From Piezodorus guildinii (lineage: Eukaryota > Arthropoda > Insecta > Hemiptera > Pentatomidae), in contig CM041297.1 in NCBI GenBank assembly GCA_023052935.1, positions 100,276,484-100,340,483 on the forward strand: DNA of 64,000 nucleotides. The letters run 5' to 3'. Below the pieces are notes generated by a model, which was not told where the DNA came from, ran no database searches, and saw nothing but the letters and a program-made list of their open reading frames with translations. A program made the position numbers and the translations under genes. Positions within the stretch are counted from its first letter, which is position 1, and the number at the start of each line of letters is the position of its first letter. Positions 21,609 to 30,649 of this stretch are shown here, in pieces.

Positions 21609-22867
21609 TCATTCATCATGTCTTCTGCTCCCAACTGCTCCTCGTCGCCCTTCGCTCCTCCTCGTGCTCTTTGCTTCTTCTTCTCTGCTGCCTCCTGGTT
21701 CACTCCTATCCTCCTCCGTCTCTGATGACTCCGACGAACGCCCTGCCTCAGATGTGGATCTGTCCCTACTCCACACCCTTTGCGCGTTCACCTCCATAGG
21801 CTCTCCTCTGCCCATGTTCCTGCTCCTACTCATGTAAGGACACTGCCGAGCAATGTGCCCTTCAGTCCCGCACTCGAAGCATCGCGTGCGAGGGCATCGT
21901 GCAACCAAATGGTCCACTTTCCCGCACCCGTGACACTTTCTGTCCTCCTTCCGAAAAATCCTTTTCTCTGTCCCTTGCCTCCTCTCTCTAGCAACAAATT
22001 TTTCTCGGCCATCTGGCTCAGGTGCCTTTTTTTTCCACGTTTCCGGTCTATTTCGGTACCTGCCGGTCTCTGTCCTCCTGTAAGGCACTCTCGTCCATTC
22101 TATAGCCGCTTCCCCGTTCCTGGACTCCTCGTCTCTGGCGCTCGCATCCACCATCTCTTGAGCGCATTCGACGAACGTCTTGTCTCTGGGAAGACCCTCT
22201 TTCTTTCCCGTTTCCCTCGCAAGTTGCACTCTCAGGATCGTAGATAAGAAAGCCATTTTGTCTTCTACTACCTCCGCAGAGGTAAGTGTTTCCCGCAATT
22301 TCTCTGTGATGCGGTTGTAATGGGCTAATAGTAATCCGGCGAACTGTCCACTTGACTGGTATGGACGTTTCGTTTCCCGAAACATCTGGAAGATGTCTTC
22401 TTCCGGGGCCCATCGGCCTCCTCCGAATGCTTTCTTAAGCCTATCTTTGATGATGCCCCACGCCGTGTCCTCATCGGCCTGTATCAAGTTTAAGATCTGT
22501 CTACGGACCCGGCTTTAAGTGATACAGCGTCTTGAGAGTTCATCAAACCCTCAGATAATTTCGCCTCAATAGTTGCCATAATCCTGTCGCCTCCCTTCAA
22601 GAAATGATTGAGGTCGCCGACCTCTCCGTCAAAGCGTTCCAGCTCGGAAATGGCTTTTCTGACATCTTGCGCTGTCGCCGTCCAAACCTTGACCCACTCT
22701 AGAGTGGTTGTGTGGTTTCCGATGGGAACTTGTGTTCCCGCTAGCGACTGAGCCGGTAGTGGTGGTATCTCTTGAGCTGAAGACTGAGGTAATGTTCTAT
22801 CTTCCGTAAGGACTGATGGTATCGAAATGTTTTCTGTCATTTTTAAAGCGAGAAATGGAAAAAACAA
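21609..22867 (-). pseudogene. Gypsy-1 gag (one frameshift)
   Basis: Gag forms the particle and binds RNA. The first frame (22867-22490, 125 codons) ends at a stop in VDRS. The sequence continues after a one-base shift as RQILNLIQADEDTAWGIIKD, the capsid-like part, in the frame ending at 21609. Two CCHC zinc knuckles follow: CHGCGKVDHLVARC and CFECGTEGHIARQC (both CX2CX4HX4C). The C-terminus is Arg/Glu/Ser-rich. The likely start is either the first Met of the 125-codon frame or Met10 (MTENISIPS). Confidence 0.9.
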
Positions 22868-22965
22868 AGAGAGAGGTTATAATTAGAAGAAAAAAAAAAA
22901 ACTTACGTAGAGTAAAACAGACGATAAAACAGTTTCTTCTCACTCGAAAACGATCAAAATAACGT

Positions 22966-22983
22966 TCCCGGGTTTCGGCACCA
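22966..22983 (-). other. Gypsy-1 primer-binding site, complementary to tRNA-Phe
   Basis: Minus strand TGGTGCCGAAACCCGGGA is the exact 18-nt complement of the eukaryotic tRNA-Phe 3' end (TCCCGGGTTTCGGCACCA). It begins at the LTR boundary. Confidence 0.85.
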
Positions 22984-23169
22984 CTTATTTCTACCGAGAA
23001 AAATATAATAAAAAGGGAAACAGAGAGGCGAAATAAAACCCACGCTTACTTGATAACATATGATTTATTATCACTTCCTCATTAAAAACGTTTCATAAAT
23101 TCAGGTGTTGTTTACATTAAATTAAATAAAGGTGATTAAAGTTAATATTAGCACTATTCCCATCTTAAC

Positions 23170-23170
<1 letters not shown>
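22983..23170 (-). repeat. Gypsy-1 5' LTR
   Basis: 188 bp, ends AGTTAAG at its outer side and AATAAGT at its inner side; no canonical TG...CA ends. Confidence 0.92.
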
Positions 23171-23204
<34 letters not shown>

Positions 23205-23737
23205 GTTTGCTTTTTGTTGCTAATCATCGTGTTTGCAGTTCCGATTTAATCATAATGTTTATTGTTCTGTTTTATACCTATTGGTTTTGTCCTTTTTTTT
23301 TCTTTTTTTCTTTCCCCTCATCATAGGTAAGTTAATCGTCTTCTGAAGATGTTTTGGGCAATAATAACCACTCCCATTTTTTTGCCCTTAAAACCAAAAT
23401 AACAACAACAACAACAAATTATAGCAATAATCTAGGCACTGAACGACCAGGTATAAGAGTGCTCAACTCGCTCACGTCACAGTTTGTCATTAAGTGTTTT
23501 GACATTGAAATACTTTATTAATAAGTTGAATCGTGCTGTAGTTCAGATAGTTACGTAGGAGTCGTGATAGGTATATCATTGTTAAAATGAATTTTTTTAT
23601 CACATTAACTACTACAGAATCTAATAAAAATGTTCACGACAGACTGACTTATACCATGAATCCATCTGCCCAAACACTTAAATCCACGACCAATCCGTAC
23701 AATCAACCCCCAAGACTTTTCAGGGGTTGTCCTAGAG
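23171..23737. other. TA and T-rich spacer; no gene seen
   Basis: (TA)n then a T-run (23171-23215), then unassigned sequence. The 64- and 70-codon frames here show no motif. Confidence 0.5.
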
Positions 23738-24319
23738 CAGTGGTTGTCAACAAAATATTTTCAAGGACCCCTTCATTTAATCAAAATATATATATATAGA
23801 TATATGTATATACTCCTGTAATATAGATATATGTATATTTAATTGATTCCAAGGCACTAATTTCATTCCTAAGCATACTTAAACATCTCCTTCCATAAGG
23901 TAGAAAAAAAAGTGCTATTAATTATATAAAAATTCTAGATTTCATTGCAAAAATAATAAAATTAATCTGTTAAAAAAAAAATAACTGAACATTTTTAAAA
24001 TGAATATATTATCTGTTTTTGCATATCATCGTCTTAATTTTAAATTGTATCCGACTTACGATAACCTTTTGTGGTTAAATTCATGGATTTAGTGACGAAA
24101 ATTGAAACGAGTTTTTAAAGAAAATCCAAAATAGTGTTCGACCCAGCCGATTCTTAGAGGTCCATGAAATATTGTTCTAAGTAAATGACTAAAATTTATT
24201 AATGCTATATAGACACCTACTTAATGAGGGTACAATGCGTGTAATATTAATTTCCCAATGACATTTCGTGGACCTCCTGGACATAGTCTGCGGACCCCCG
24301 CACTAGTTGTGAACCATTG
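23738..24319. mobile_element. hAT-like non-autonomous DNA transposon
   Basis: The left end CAGTGGTTGTCAAC and right end (complement CAATGGTTCACAAC) are imperfect inverted repeats of the hAT type CAGxGGTTCTCAAC, each followed inward by a GGACCCC or GGGGTCC block. Flanks TCCTAGAG and GCCAAGAG agree at 6 of 8 positions, a decayed 8-bp duplication. No transposase frame. Confidence 0.7.
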
Positions 24320-25104
24320 GCCAAGAGATTTCTTGAATTAACCAATTATTCGAAAGTTAAAGTATTGGGTTATTGCAAATAATTTTTTTGGCATATGGCA
24401 AATTGGCCAAATCAATGTAAATAAATAAATAATAATAATAATGTATCATTAATTTTGTAATGATCTTCATTATTTCAACACCTAATACCCCTCAAGCAGT
24501 TACGACAATCTTACGTAATTCTAGTATAGAGATAATTTTTGTAGCAACATCTTACGACTCATTCACCTCCGTACAGCAAAATACCTCCTTTACTTCCTCG
24601 CTTTATTGTTCCACTCTTTCATAAATTGTTTAACTGCTGTAAAGGTGCTTTGGAAGTGTAAATAGTAAATCTCCTTTGAACTAACCTCATTCATAATATA
24701 ATGGCCAGAATGGAACAGCCATTTCCCCAGAGCTCCGCAATGGAAAACCCAAGTCATCCTCTCGAAGGACAGCGGTAGAGCATTGCTTTTGAGAGCGATT
24801 AACGCGGACAATGGATAACATATATCCCCGTTTGTCCGACCTCAAAGAATATAAACTACCGAAATGTTAACACTCATTTGATCCGCTTTCTTTTAGATAT
24901 CTGAAAAATATGGCGTAAGAGTTTGTGCTGTGTTGAGTTGGATTTGTATCATTTTAGGGAAAATTCCCGTATGCAAAAATGAAAAGGTTAACTTTGGACT
25001 TCAAACTCAGTGCCCCCCAAAACAGGCAATTGTTGACAGATGGAAGAATTCTCGATAGATAGGATTTTTATAATTGATGGATATTGGCTGACTGTAGGTA
25101 CAAA
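24320..25104. other. No supported gene; one unassigned minus frame 24590-24811
   Basis: The 73-codon minus frame (containing KEIYYLHFQSTFTAVKQFMK) reads more protein-like than its surroundings but I recognise no family and see no splice or repeat context. It could be a fragment of an unidentified element. Confidence 0.3.
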
Positions 25105-25145
25105 TGGTGAAGATGTTGGTTGGTGGTGCAGTAATTAAATTAAAT
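25105..25145. repeat. Terminus of a fold-back (element D type) repeat
   Basis: GAAGATGTTGGTTGGTGGTG followed by CAGTAATTAAAT resembles the end of the element at 36201 (GAAGATGGTTGGGGGTGCGG). No ribozyme motif follows; the rest is lost. Confidence 0.4.
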
Positions 25146-25154
25146 CCTTATTAT

Positions 25155-25405
25155 TATTAAATCTCCTTCAAAGGATTAATGTTTCTTCCAGTGGCCTCGA
25201 GAACTCTAGTAAACATGTATATTGAAGCTCTAGCATTGGCTAGATTCTCCACTCACGTGCTGTATGCTTGAGGATTGTATTGTATTGTATATAGGTATGA
25301 GTGTAGATATTCTCATTGATTCCTTATTGTATATATGTATATTGTATGATTATTTTAAATATTGTAAAGATTGTAAAGATTGTAATATTACTCAATAAAA
25401 ATTGT
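25155..25405 (+). pseudogene. Jockey-type LINE 3' end with untranslated region
   Basis: Homologous to 50800-51280: AATCTCCTTCAAAGGATTAA corresponds to the NPPRRLK codons, and TGTAATATTACTCAATAAAA matches the conserved end before the poly(A) at 51280. Coding part decayed. Confidence 0.6.
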
Positions 25406-25742
25406 TTTTGGAATAAAAAAATGAAAAAAAAGTTTCATCAAATAAATAAGTAGATAGTAGACTCATCTATGATTCAACTTAACAGAAATTTGTGTGTCTA
25501 TAAGCCAAAGTTAGTTATGATAAATTAATCAATATGGATGGAATAAAAATGGATTCTTCCGGTGTTCACATCAGCGATTCAACAGTTTCATTCTCAATGA
25601 TCTAGGTGAACGGACAACCAATAGTTTTGGACCTAGAAAATCATAAGTATAATAAGGATTTGATTGAATTCGAGTAAATAGGCAGGCACTAATAAATAAA
25701 TTAATTATAAATATTTAAAACAAAACTAATAAATTTTAAAAC

Positions 25743-25781
25743 GAGTCAACGTTTAGTGGGCCTTCCCCATGATCAGGACTC
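25743..25781 (-). ncRNA. Hammerhead-like motif (left arm of C), degenerate core
   Basis: Minus strand: GAGTC, CTGATCA, helix, TAAA (for GAAA), CGTT, GACTC. Stem I has five pairs. Two core bases are changed. Confidence 0.5.
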
Positions 25782-26056
25782 ACTAAAGTACATCAACAAA
25801 TTATTAATTAACATTATGAAATAACTTTTTTATATACTAATTAAAATCATCGTTAAACATATATATATATATATATAATATATATATATATATAACCATG
25901 TTACAAAAAAAAATATTTACCTGTAATTTTTAAATGACTTTCAGGTTAATATAATTTTTATGTTACATTGTTATATATATTTTAATGATGATTTTAATTA
26001 GTATATAAAAAAGTTATTTTATAATGTTAATTGATAATTTGCTGATGTATTTCAGT

Positions 26057-26095
26057 GAGTCCTGATGATGGGAAAGGCCCTCGAAACGCTGACTC
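26057..26095 (+). ncRNA. Hammerhead-like motif (right arm of C)
   Basis: GAGTC, CTGATGA, helix with GGG/CCC pairing, GAAA, CGCT, GACTC. The catalytic core is intact but the expected GTC or GTT cleavage triplet reads GCT. Stem I has five pairs. Confidence 0.55.
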
Positions 26096-26245
26096 CTTTT
26101 AGAGTTTTGTGTAATAAACTGTTTTTGGAAGATTTAGGAACCTACTAATTATTTATTACTTATATTTTACTTATTATATAAGCGAAGGATCTGTAATATC
26201 GTTGATGAAAATCGTCTTAGTGTTTCTCGAGTTACACTATGTTTA

Positions 26246-26461
26246 GTGTTTGTTATGTTTATTTAACGTCCGTTTATGCTACTTTGGCCAATCGGAAGAT
26301 GCAGCAGTGAGAACCCCAAATTTTGCCTGTCATAAACATCTTGTACGATTGCCTGAGAATGCATAGGCTCCAGACAATCAATTTACTTTTCCATCCGAAG
26401 GATGTATAATCAAGGATTTTTTACTCCCTTACAAAAAATCCGGCCATCTGCCGGGTTCGAA
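26246..26461 (-). mobile_element. SINE family 1 copy, 5' truncated and diverged
   Basis: TTATTTAACGTCCGTTTATG followed by the body complement up to GCCGGGTTCGAAA (box B remnant). Box A is absent. Confidence 0.7.
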
Positions 26462-26609
26462 AATTCATTTTATATTTTTTGTGTTATCATCTCTGAAGGA
26501 AATGTTATCAGGAATCATAAGATAGGAAGATTACTATAATTCATAACAAAATAGATATTCCAGCAAATATCGAGAGAAGTAACTGCTTCTGATGTAGTTT
26601 CATTTTGTA

Positions 26610-27301
26610 TTGGGTTGTTTCACATGAAATGTCCGTTTTTTTAGTTTCTGAAATACATAAAGGATTTTGCAGGTCTCTGTTGTTTTCTTCCGAATGTTTA
26701 CATATTTAAAGCAAACAGTTACTAATACTCTACCTTTGTATTATAAACATTAGCTTCCCAATCAATTACCCACTTTTTAGTAATAGACAACGATGTCCTC
26801 AAACATACAGTAGAAGGAAACCCTTACCAAACAGTTAAAGTGCTCTCAGCATAGCTAATTGCAAGCGCATCTACCGTTTCCAGACATTTAAAGTGTATTG
26901 GGAAAGTAAAAAAGATACATGGGTACCTTATGATCTCACTGAGCGGCAAGTTCCAAAACATACCGTGCAAAAATTAAAAGAACTCGGCTACGATGTTCTT
27001 CCGCACCCACCATATTCTCCCGACTTGTCTTTAACAGATTACCACCTGTTCCGGAATTTAGACAACTTCGTCAAAGGAAAACTTTGAAAATGATGATCAA
27101 GTGAAAAGTGCGTTTTCAGATTTTGTTTCCCTTAAAAGCTCAGAGTTACTCAGTCCGGGGATAAAAAAGTTGGTGTCACGTTGGGAAAAATGTGTAGAAA
27201 AAGAAGGTAAATACTTCGAATAAAATTATCTCGTTTTCGTATCGTATTTTTAATAAAAATCCTTTACCTTGAAAACGGACATTTCATGTGACACAACCCA
27301 A
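26610..27301 (+). mobile_element. mariner element with complete ends and internally deleted transposase
   Basis: Terminal inverted repeats of about 30 bp (TTGGGTTGTTTCACATGAAA; the right end reads the complement of TTGGGTTGTGTCACATGAAA) are flanked by TA on both sides (26608-26609, 27302-27303). The 692-bp length is about half of a full mariner. Both termini look usable in trans. Confidence 0.9.
26860..27222 (+). pseudogene. mariner transposase, helix-turn-helix end joined to C-terminus
   Basis: Frames encode STVSRHLK and GKVKKIHG (the helix-turn-helix side), then WVPYDLTERQ, and directly VQKLKELGYDVLPHPPYSPD with LSLTDYHLFRNLDNFVKGK, then FENDDQVKSAFSDF and WEKCVEKEGKYFE with stop. The two earlier catalytic Asp residues that belong between LTERQ and VQKLKELG are deleted; the third (YSPD) is present. 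A frameshift follows FVKGK. Non-functional. Confidence 0.85.
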
Positions 27302-27599
27302 TAGTATTTCATAGCATTGATGTGTATTAAAATACCGGAATCTACTTAAAAAAAAAAAAATCTTAAGTCTACAAATTAGCTTTATAGATGGAACAATTTA
27401 TGATCGGGCATTTTGAGGTATACAGAGGCATTATAAACTGTTGAGTAAAACAATAAATTGTATAAACATAGTAAGGGATCATCAGAAGCCTTAATGTCCA
27501 GATAAGAACCAGCTTCAATAAATTATGACATTGATATTCCTCAGCTGAGAAATAAATTATTAGATCCTTTATTAAAAGGTGTTAATACGAGAAGACTGA

Positions 27600-27815
27600 A
27601 GGTTGTTATGTAAGTCTGCTGGATTAAGAGATTACCATCCTGGACTTGTTAGTTGCACAACGTGTGATCATGGAGAAGCGCTTGGAGCTGGAATTATGTC
27701 TTATTTTAAGATGTTAGGGTAATTAGATCAATGGTAATTACAATCCGGGTATTCATGGTCAACATAACTGCTTTCGAGAATTCTTCACAGCTCAGAGTTT
27801 CTTATATTTTTTATT
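27600..27815 (+). pseudogene. LINE reverse transcriptase N-terminal block, decayed
   Basis: Reads LRDYHPGLVSCTTCDHGEAL then AGIMSYFKMLG and GQHNCFREFFTAQSFL, matching the LINE pattern NYRPISLTSV...VMERxL...IxxxL...QHGFRxxxS. Stops and shifts throughout. Confidence 0.55.
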
Positions 27816-27854
27816 AAATGAATATTTGTGAACAAAATTACTTTTTCAGACGTT

Positions 27855-27889
27855 GCCATCGTTTCGGGGCCATACCTTATCATCAGGGC
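27855..27889 (-). ncRNA. Hammerhead-like motif, single copy beside Gypsy-2
   Basis: Minus strand: GCC, CTGATGA, helix with GGCCCC, GAAA, CGAT, GGC. Core intact but shorter stem II and no NUH triplet (GAT). Gypsy-2 is inserted about 30 bp away; an opposite arm is not recognised. Confidence 0.45.
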
Positions 27890-27921
27890 TACACTTTTCT
27901 GAAATATATTCCAATAGTTAT

Positions 27922-28065
27922 TGTTTAAATTTATATTGGAAGATTAGACATATCAAAATAATTTATTATAATTTAACACATAACATGTAACATAATCCAC
28001 TTTGAACTGCAACCTCCAGCTCATCAAACATATGGGAGCTTTTGCCATGTGACTATATCTAAACA
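27922..28065 (-). repeat. Gypsy-2 3' LTR
   Basis: 144 bp, TG...CA ends. The only difference to the other LTR is CCTCCAGC versus CCTCAAGC. Confidence 0.95.
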
Positions 28066-28079
28066 TCCTCCCCTTTAAG
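28066..28079 (-). promoter_or_regulatory. Gypsy-2 polypurine tract
   Basis: Minus strand CTTAAAGGGGAGGA directly before the 3' LTR. Confidence 0.85.
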
Positions 28080-28333
28080 TATTGATACACTAACTAAAAA
28101 TTTACAAAATAAATAATATGGATATTATAGCTCTAAGAAACATAATACAATACTAATATCTAATATAATACAAATACAGGAAACATTGATTAAATATACA
28201 AAAAAAACAATACACCTATATACAGCAAACATAAATCAAGAACACAACATAATATAAGATACAATAAAATATAAACACTAATCTAAGTAATTTACAAAAA
28301 TTAACAGTTTTAGACAGAGACTGACAAGTGTCT

Positions 28334-28925
28334 TCAATCTGGAAATCTTACAGGCCTTCTTATTATTCTTCCTGACATAGTTTGGTAACCTTCATAACCT
28401 TCATGGTTAACTACAAAATTATTATCAGCATTATCTCTCCCCTCACTACCCAAACTATCCTCAGCTGTTACATTTAGGTTATCCCCATTTTCTAAATCAT
28501 CATCACTATTCATTTCAGATAACTCTAAATCATTGTGATTAGTTTTAGCTAGCTGGGGTTGAAAATTTATATCATCCCTATTTAAAGCTATCTCAGAAAA
28601 TGGTTGTTCTTTGAATTTTTTAATAAACCTAGAATTTCTCCTAAACTGTTTCCCATCGATATCAACTATGTAAGATCGGAAATCTAATTTTTTTACAATG
28701 AACCCTGAGACCATAATTTCGTAAATTTGTTTTGAATCAACACAGGTTCACGAGTAACAAAATTATCGGGAGATTTAGAATTCTTGTCATATACAGTTTT
28801 TTGCTTATCTTTTTGCATACTACTATTATTATTTATGGCAGGTTTTGGAAGAAGGTCATCATTGCGAATTGGTAATTTGGTTCTTAGGTGTCTACACATT
28901 AATAATTGAGCAGGAGAACTAGTTA
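28334..28925 (-). CDS. Gypsy-2 integrase C-terminal remnant
   Basis: Two overlapping frames (28899-28693 and 28714-28334) together read as the end of a Gypsy integrase: SPAQLLMCRHLRTKLP, KDKQKTVYDKNSK, VLIQNKFTKLW, then after a one-base shift GFIVKKLDFRSYIVDIDGKQ and FRRNSRFIKKFKE, with a Glu/Asp/Asn-rich linker and the usual Gypsy ending GRIIRRPVRFPD. The DDE core is absent. The frame shift could be a real break or part of the deletion history. It has no catalytic function here. Confidence 0.85.
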
Positions 28926-28931
28926 AACCTG

Positions 28932-30020
28932 CTACTGGTGAGTTTCTGTCTGCAATTTAATAACCCCAACAGGTTTGATTTTGTATCCTCCAAATGCCTC
29001 CAACACAATAGTAGTTTTGGAGACATTAGAACTGTCCATTCCTAACTCATCAGTCAGTAGTTTCAATGATAAAACATTTGTTTCAGCACCTGTATCTAAC
29101 TTAAATATAATTATTTTGCCGTTAATTTCTATATTTTCTAACCATTGACTATTTTTGTTTTTGTTTATTTGGTTTAGTTTGATGGTTCCGATACTAAAAT
29201 CACCATCAAATGCCTCATTGTGGTCAGAAACACCCAGATTTTCAATTTGTTTTGAATTTCTGCCACACATTATGGCCCAGTGACCCATTTTATTGCACTT
29301 AAAGCATTTTTGGCCAAATGCAGGGCAACGATACCTAAAGTGCTTCTGCCCACAACGGGTGCAATCTATATATTTATTTTTATTTACAGTTTGTTGTTTA
29401 TTATTGCTATTTACCATGCTATTTACCACCTCTTTGCTGTTACTTGCCCTTGCCAACTTGAAGACTTCCTGCCGTCGTTCTTCCTGTCCCCTGATGATCC
29501 TTAAATTTTCCTCTGCCATTTCGACGGTTTTACAAAAATTAACAGTTTTTTCCAATGAAGGGTCCTCTCTCAAAAGTCTTTCTTGAGTACTTTTGTCATA
29601 AAGTCCAAGAATTATTTGGGATTTTAATAATTTTTCCTCCTGGTCACCGAATTCACAAGGTGCAACTAGAGATTTGAGATCCGTAAAATACCGTTCAATT
29701 GGTTCATTTGCTGCTTGCTTCCTACTAAAAAATTTATGAATCACCATTGTCTCATTTTTCTTTGGGGTACAATGCTTGTCAAGGACATCTAAAATTAAAT
29801 TAACTGTTTCTGCACCTGGCTTTAATGTCGTTATTGTGGAATATAGCTTTAACCCCTCGGATCCCAACAAGTTTTTTAGCCGTGCTACCTGGACCTCTAT
29901 TGATTTTTTCTCAGTTTCTGTGGCCACAAAATAAATTTCCACCTCAGTCCGGAATCTTCTAAAGCTCTCGGACAGGTTATCCACATTAACTTCCAATTGC
30001 GAGGGTTTATTGAATTCCAT
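28932..30020 (-). CDS. Gypsy-2 gag-protease, intact frame (362 aa)
   Basis: One uninterrupted frame, with Met 58 bp downstream of the 5' LTR. Residues 1-200 are the capsid-type region (FSRKQAANEPIERYFTDLK is typical of this Gypsy lineage). Zinc knuckles: CTRCGQKHFRYRC at 220-232 (CX2CX3HX4C, one residue short) and CFKCNKMGHWAIMC at 239-252. The aspartic protease active site FKLDTGAETNVLS is at 307-319 (DTGA 309-312). The frame stops at ETHQ, at the deletion junction with integrase near 28932, so the protease lacks its C-terminal half. With intact gag and signals it could still form or use particles if other enzymes are supplied. Confidence 0.92.
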   Translation of the reverse strand: MEFNKPSQLEVNVDNLSESFRRFRTEVEIYFVATETEKKSIEVQVARLKNLLGSEGLKLYSTITTLKPGAETVNLILDVLDKHCTPKKNETMVIHKFFSRKQAANEPIERYFTDLKSLVAPCEFGDQEEKLLKSQIILGLYDKSTQERLLREDPSLEKTVNFCKTVEMAEENLRIIRGQEERRQEVFKLARASNSKEVVNSMVNSNNKQQTVNKNKYIDCTRCGQKHFRYRCPAFGQKCFKCNKMGHWAIMCGRNSKQIENLGVSDHNEAFDGDFSIGTIKLNQINKNKNSQWLENIEINGKIIIFKLDTGAETNVLSLKLLTDELGMDSSNVSKTTIVLEAFGGYKIKPVGVIKLQTETHQ

Positions 30021-30059
30021 AGTAGATGTTCTGTCACTTCTCTTTCTTCAGTTCACTAG

Positions 30060-30078
30060 GACGATTTCGACTGCGCCA
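30060..30078 (-). other. Gypsy-2 primer-binding site, tRNA-Ser type
   Basis: Minus strand TGGCGCAGTCGAAATCGTC follows the 5' LTR directly; the first 11-13 nt complement the CGACTGCGCCA end of a tRNA-Ser. Confidence 0.75.
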
Positions 30079-30222
30079 TGTTTAAATTTATATTGGAAGA
30101 TTAGACATATCAAAATAATTTATTATAATTTAACACATAACATGTAACATAATCCACTTTGAACTGCAACCTCAAGCTCATCAAACATATGGGAGCTTTT
30201 GCCATGTGACTATATCTAAACA
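30079..30222 (-). repeat. Gypsy-2 5' LTR
   Basis: 144 bp, nearly identical to the 3' LTR; would contain the element promoter. Confidence 0.95.
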
Positions 30223-30354
30223 GTTATATTTCATTCTTATATTGTTTTTGTTCATTATAACATGTCGAACTGTATACTGAGTAGATAGAATAAATATTTA
30301 AACATGTGATACTGAACATGTTCTTATATTTGTGTTTTAATTAATTATTTAAAA

Positions 30355-30605
30355 AAAATCCTAATATAAATCCCTAAACGGGAGAATTGATACTTTAACA
30401 TAGAATTTTCCCTAAATTCCTTAAGAGAGACAACTTAGGTTCAGATATTTATTGCGAAAGGTAACAGTAAAATCTATAATATCCCAACAATTCAGACCAG
30501 ATTTCATGACCACAATCTTCTTCCATGTTTAAATAATTATATAACACATCTCGTATATTTTTTGTTAAATTATTAATAAACAATAAATGATTATTATGTC
30601 GTTCT
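30355..30605 (+). repeat. Left arm of a 2.3-kb inverted repeat
   Basis: Reverse complement of 32380-32640 with moderate divergence; shared blocks include CATGACCACAATCTTCTTCC and TCCTTAAGAGAGA. The 1.8 kb between holds RTE, SINE-2 and Jockey pieces. Confidence 0.75.
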
Positions 30606-30649
30606 TTAGTTTAGTTGTTTAGTGAAAGGATATCGGTTGCTATATTTTA

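Larger units (their letters stand above)
17911..23170 (-). mobile_element. Gypsy-1: LTR-to-LTR Ty3/Gypsy element, 5.26 kb, inactive
   Basis: Two LTRs of 185 and 188 bp bound a minus-strand gag-pol. A tRNA-Phe primer site follows the 5' LTR and a purine tract (complement of CCCCCC at 18096-18101) precedes the 3' LTR. Order on the minus strand is gag with two zinc knuckles, protease remnant, reverse transcriptase, RNase H, integrase. No env frame is seen between 18464 and 18095. Its coding DNA is clearly more GC-rich than its surroundings. Damage: gag frameshift, loss of the protease active site, in-frame TAA and TGA, an RNase H gap, and an integrase frameshift. Target duplication is masked by the TA repeats. 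Confidence 0.95.
25700..26130. mobile_element. Fold-back element C with hammerhead-like motifs
   Basis: Inverted arms (about 25700-25860 and 25975-26130) surround a (TA)n-containing centre. Each arm carries an outward-facing CTGATGA-type motif about 45 bp inside the end. Stem I is GAGTC/GACTC here, different from the other elements. Ends are decayed and no target duplication is clear. Noncoding. Confidence 0.7.
27922..30222 (-). mobile_element. Gypsy-2: young, internally deleted Ty3/Gypsy element, 2.30 kb
   Basis: LTRs of 144 bp (TGTTTAAAT...TCTAAACA) differ at one base, and a perfect 5-bp target duplication GTTAT flanks them (27917-27921, 30223-30227). The minus-strand interior is an intact gag-protease frame joined directly to the C-terminal part of integrase, so reverse transcriptase, RNase H and most of integrase are missing. 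Primer site for tRNA-Ser and purine tract are both present. It looks like a non-autonomous derivative that moved recently using enzymes in trans. Confidence 0.95.

Noticed and set aside
21565..22247. Plus-strand frames of 90 and 155 codons
   Set aside because: They lie antisense to Gypsy-1 gag and have Ser/Leu/Pro-rich composition from the complementary GC-rich strand.
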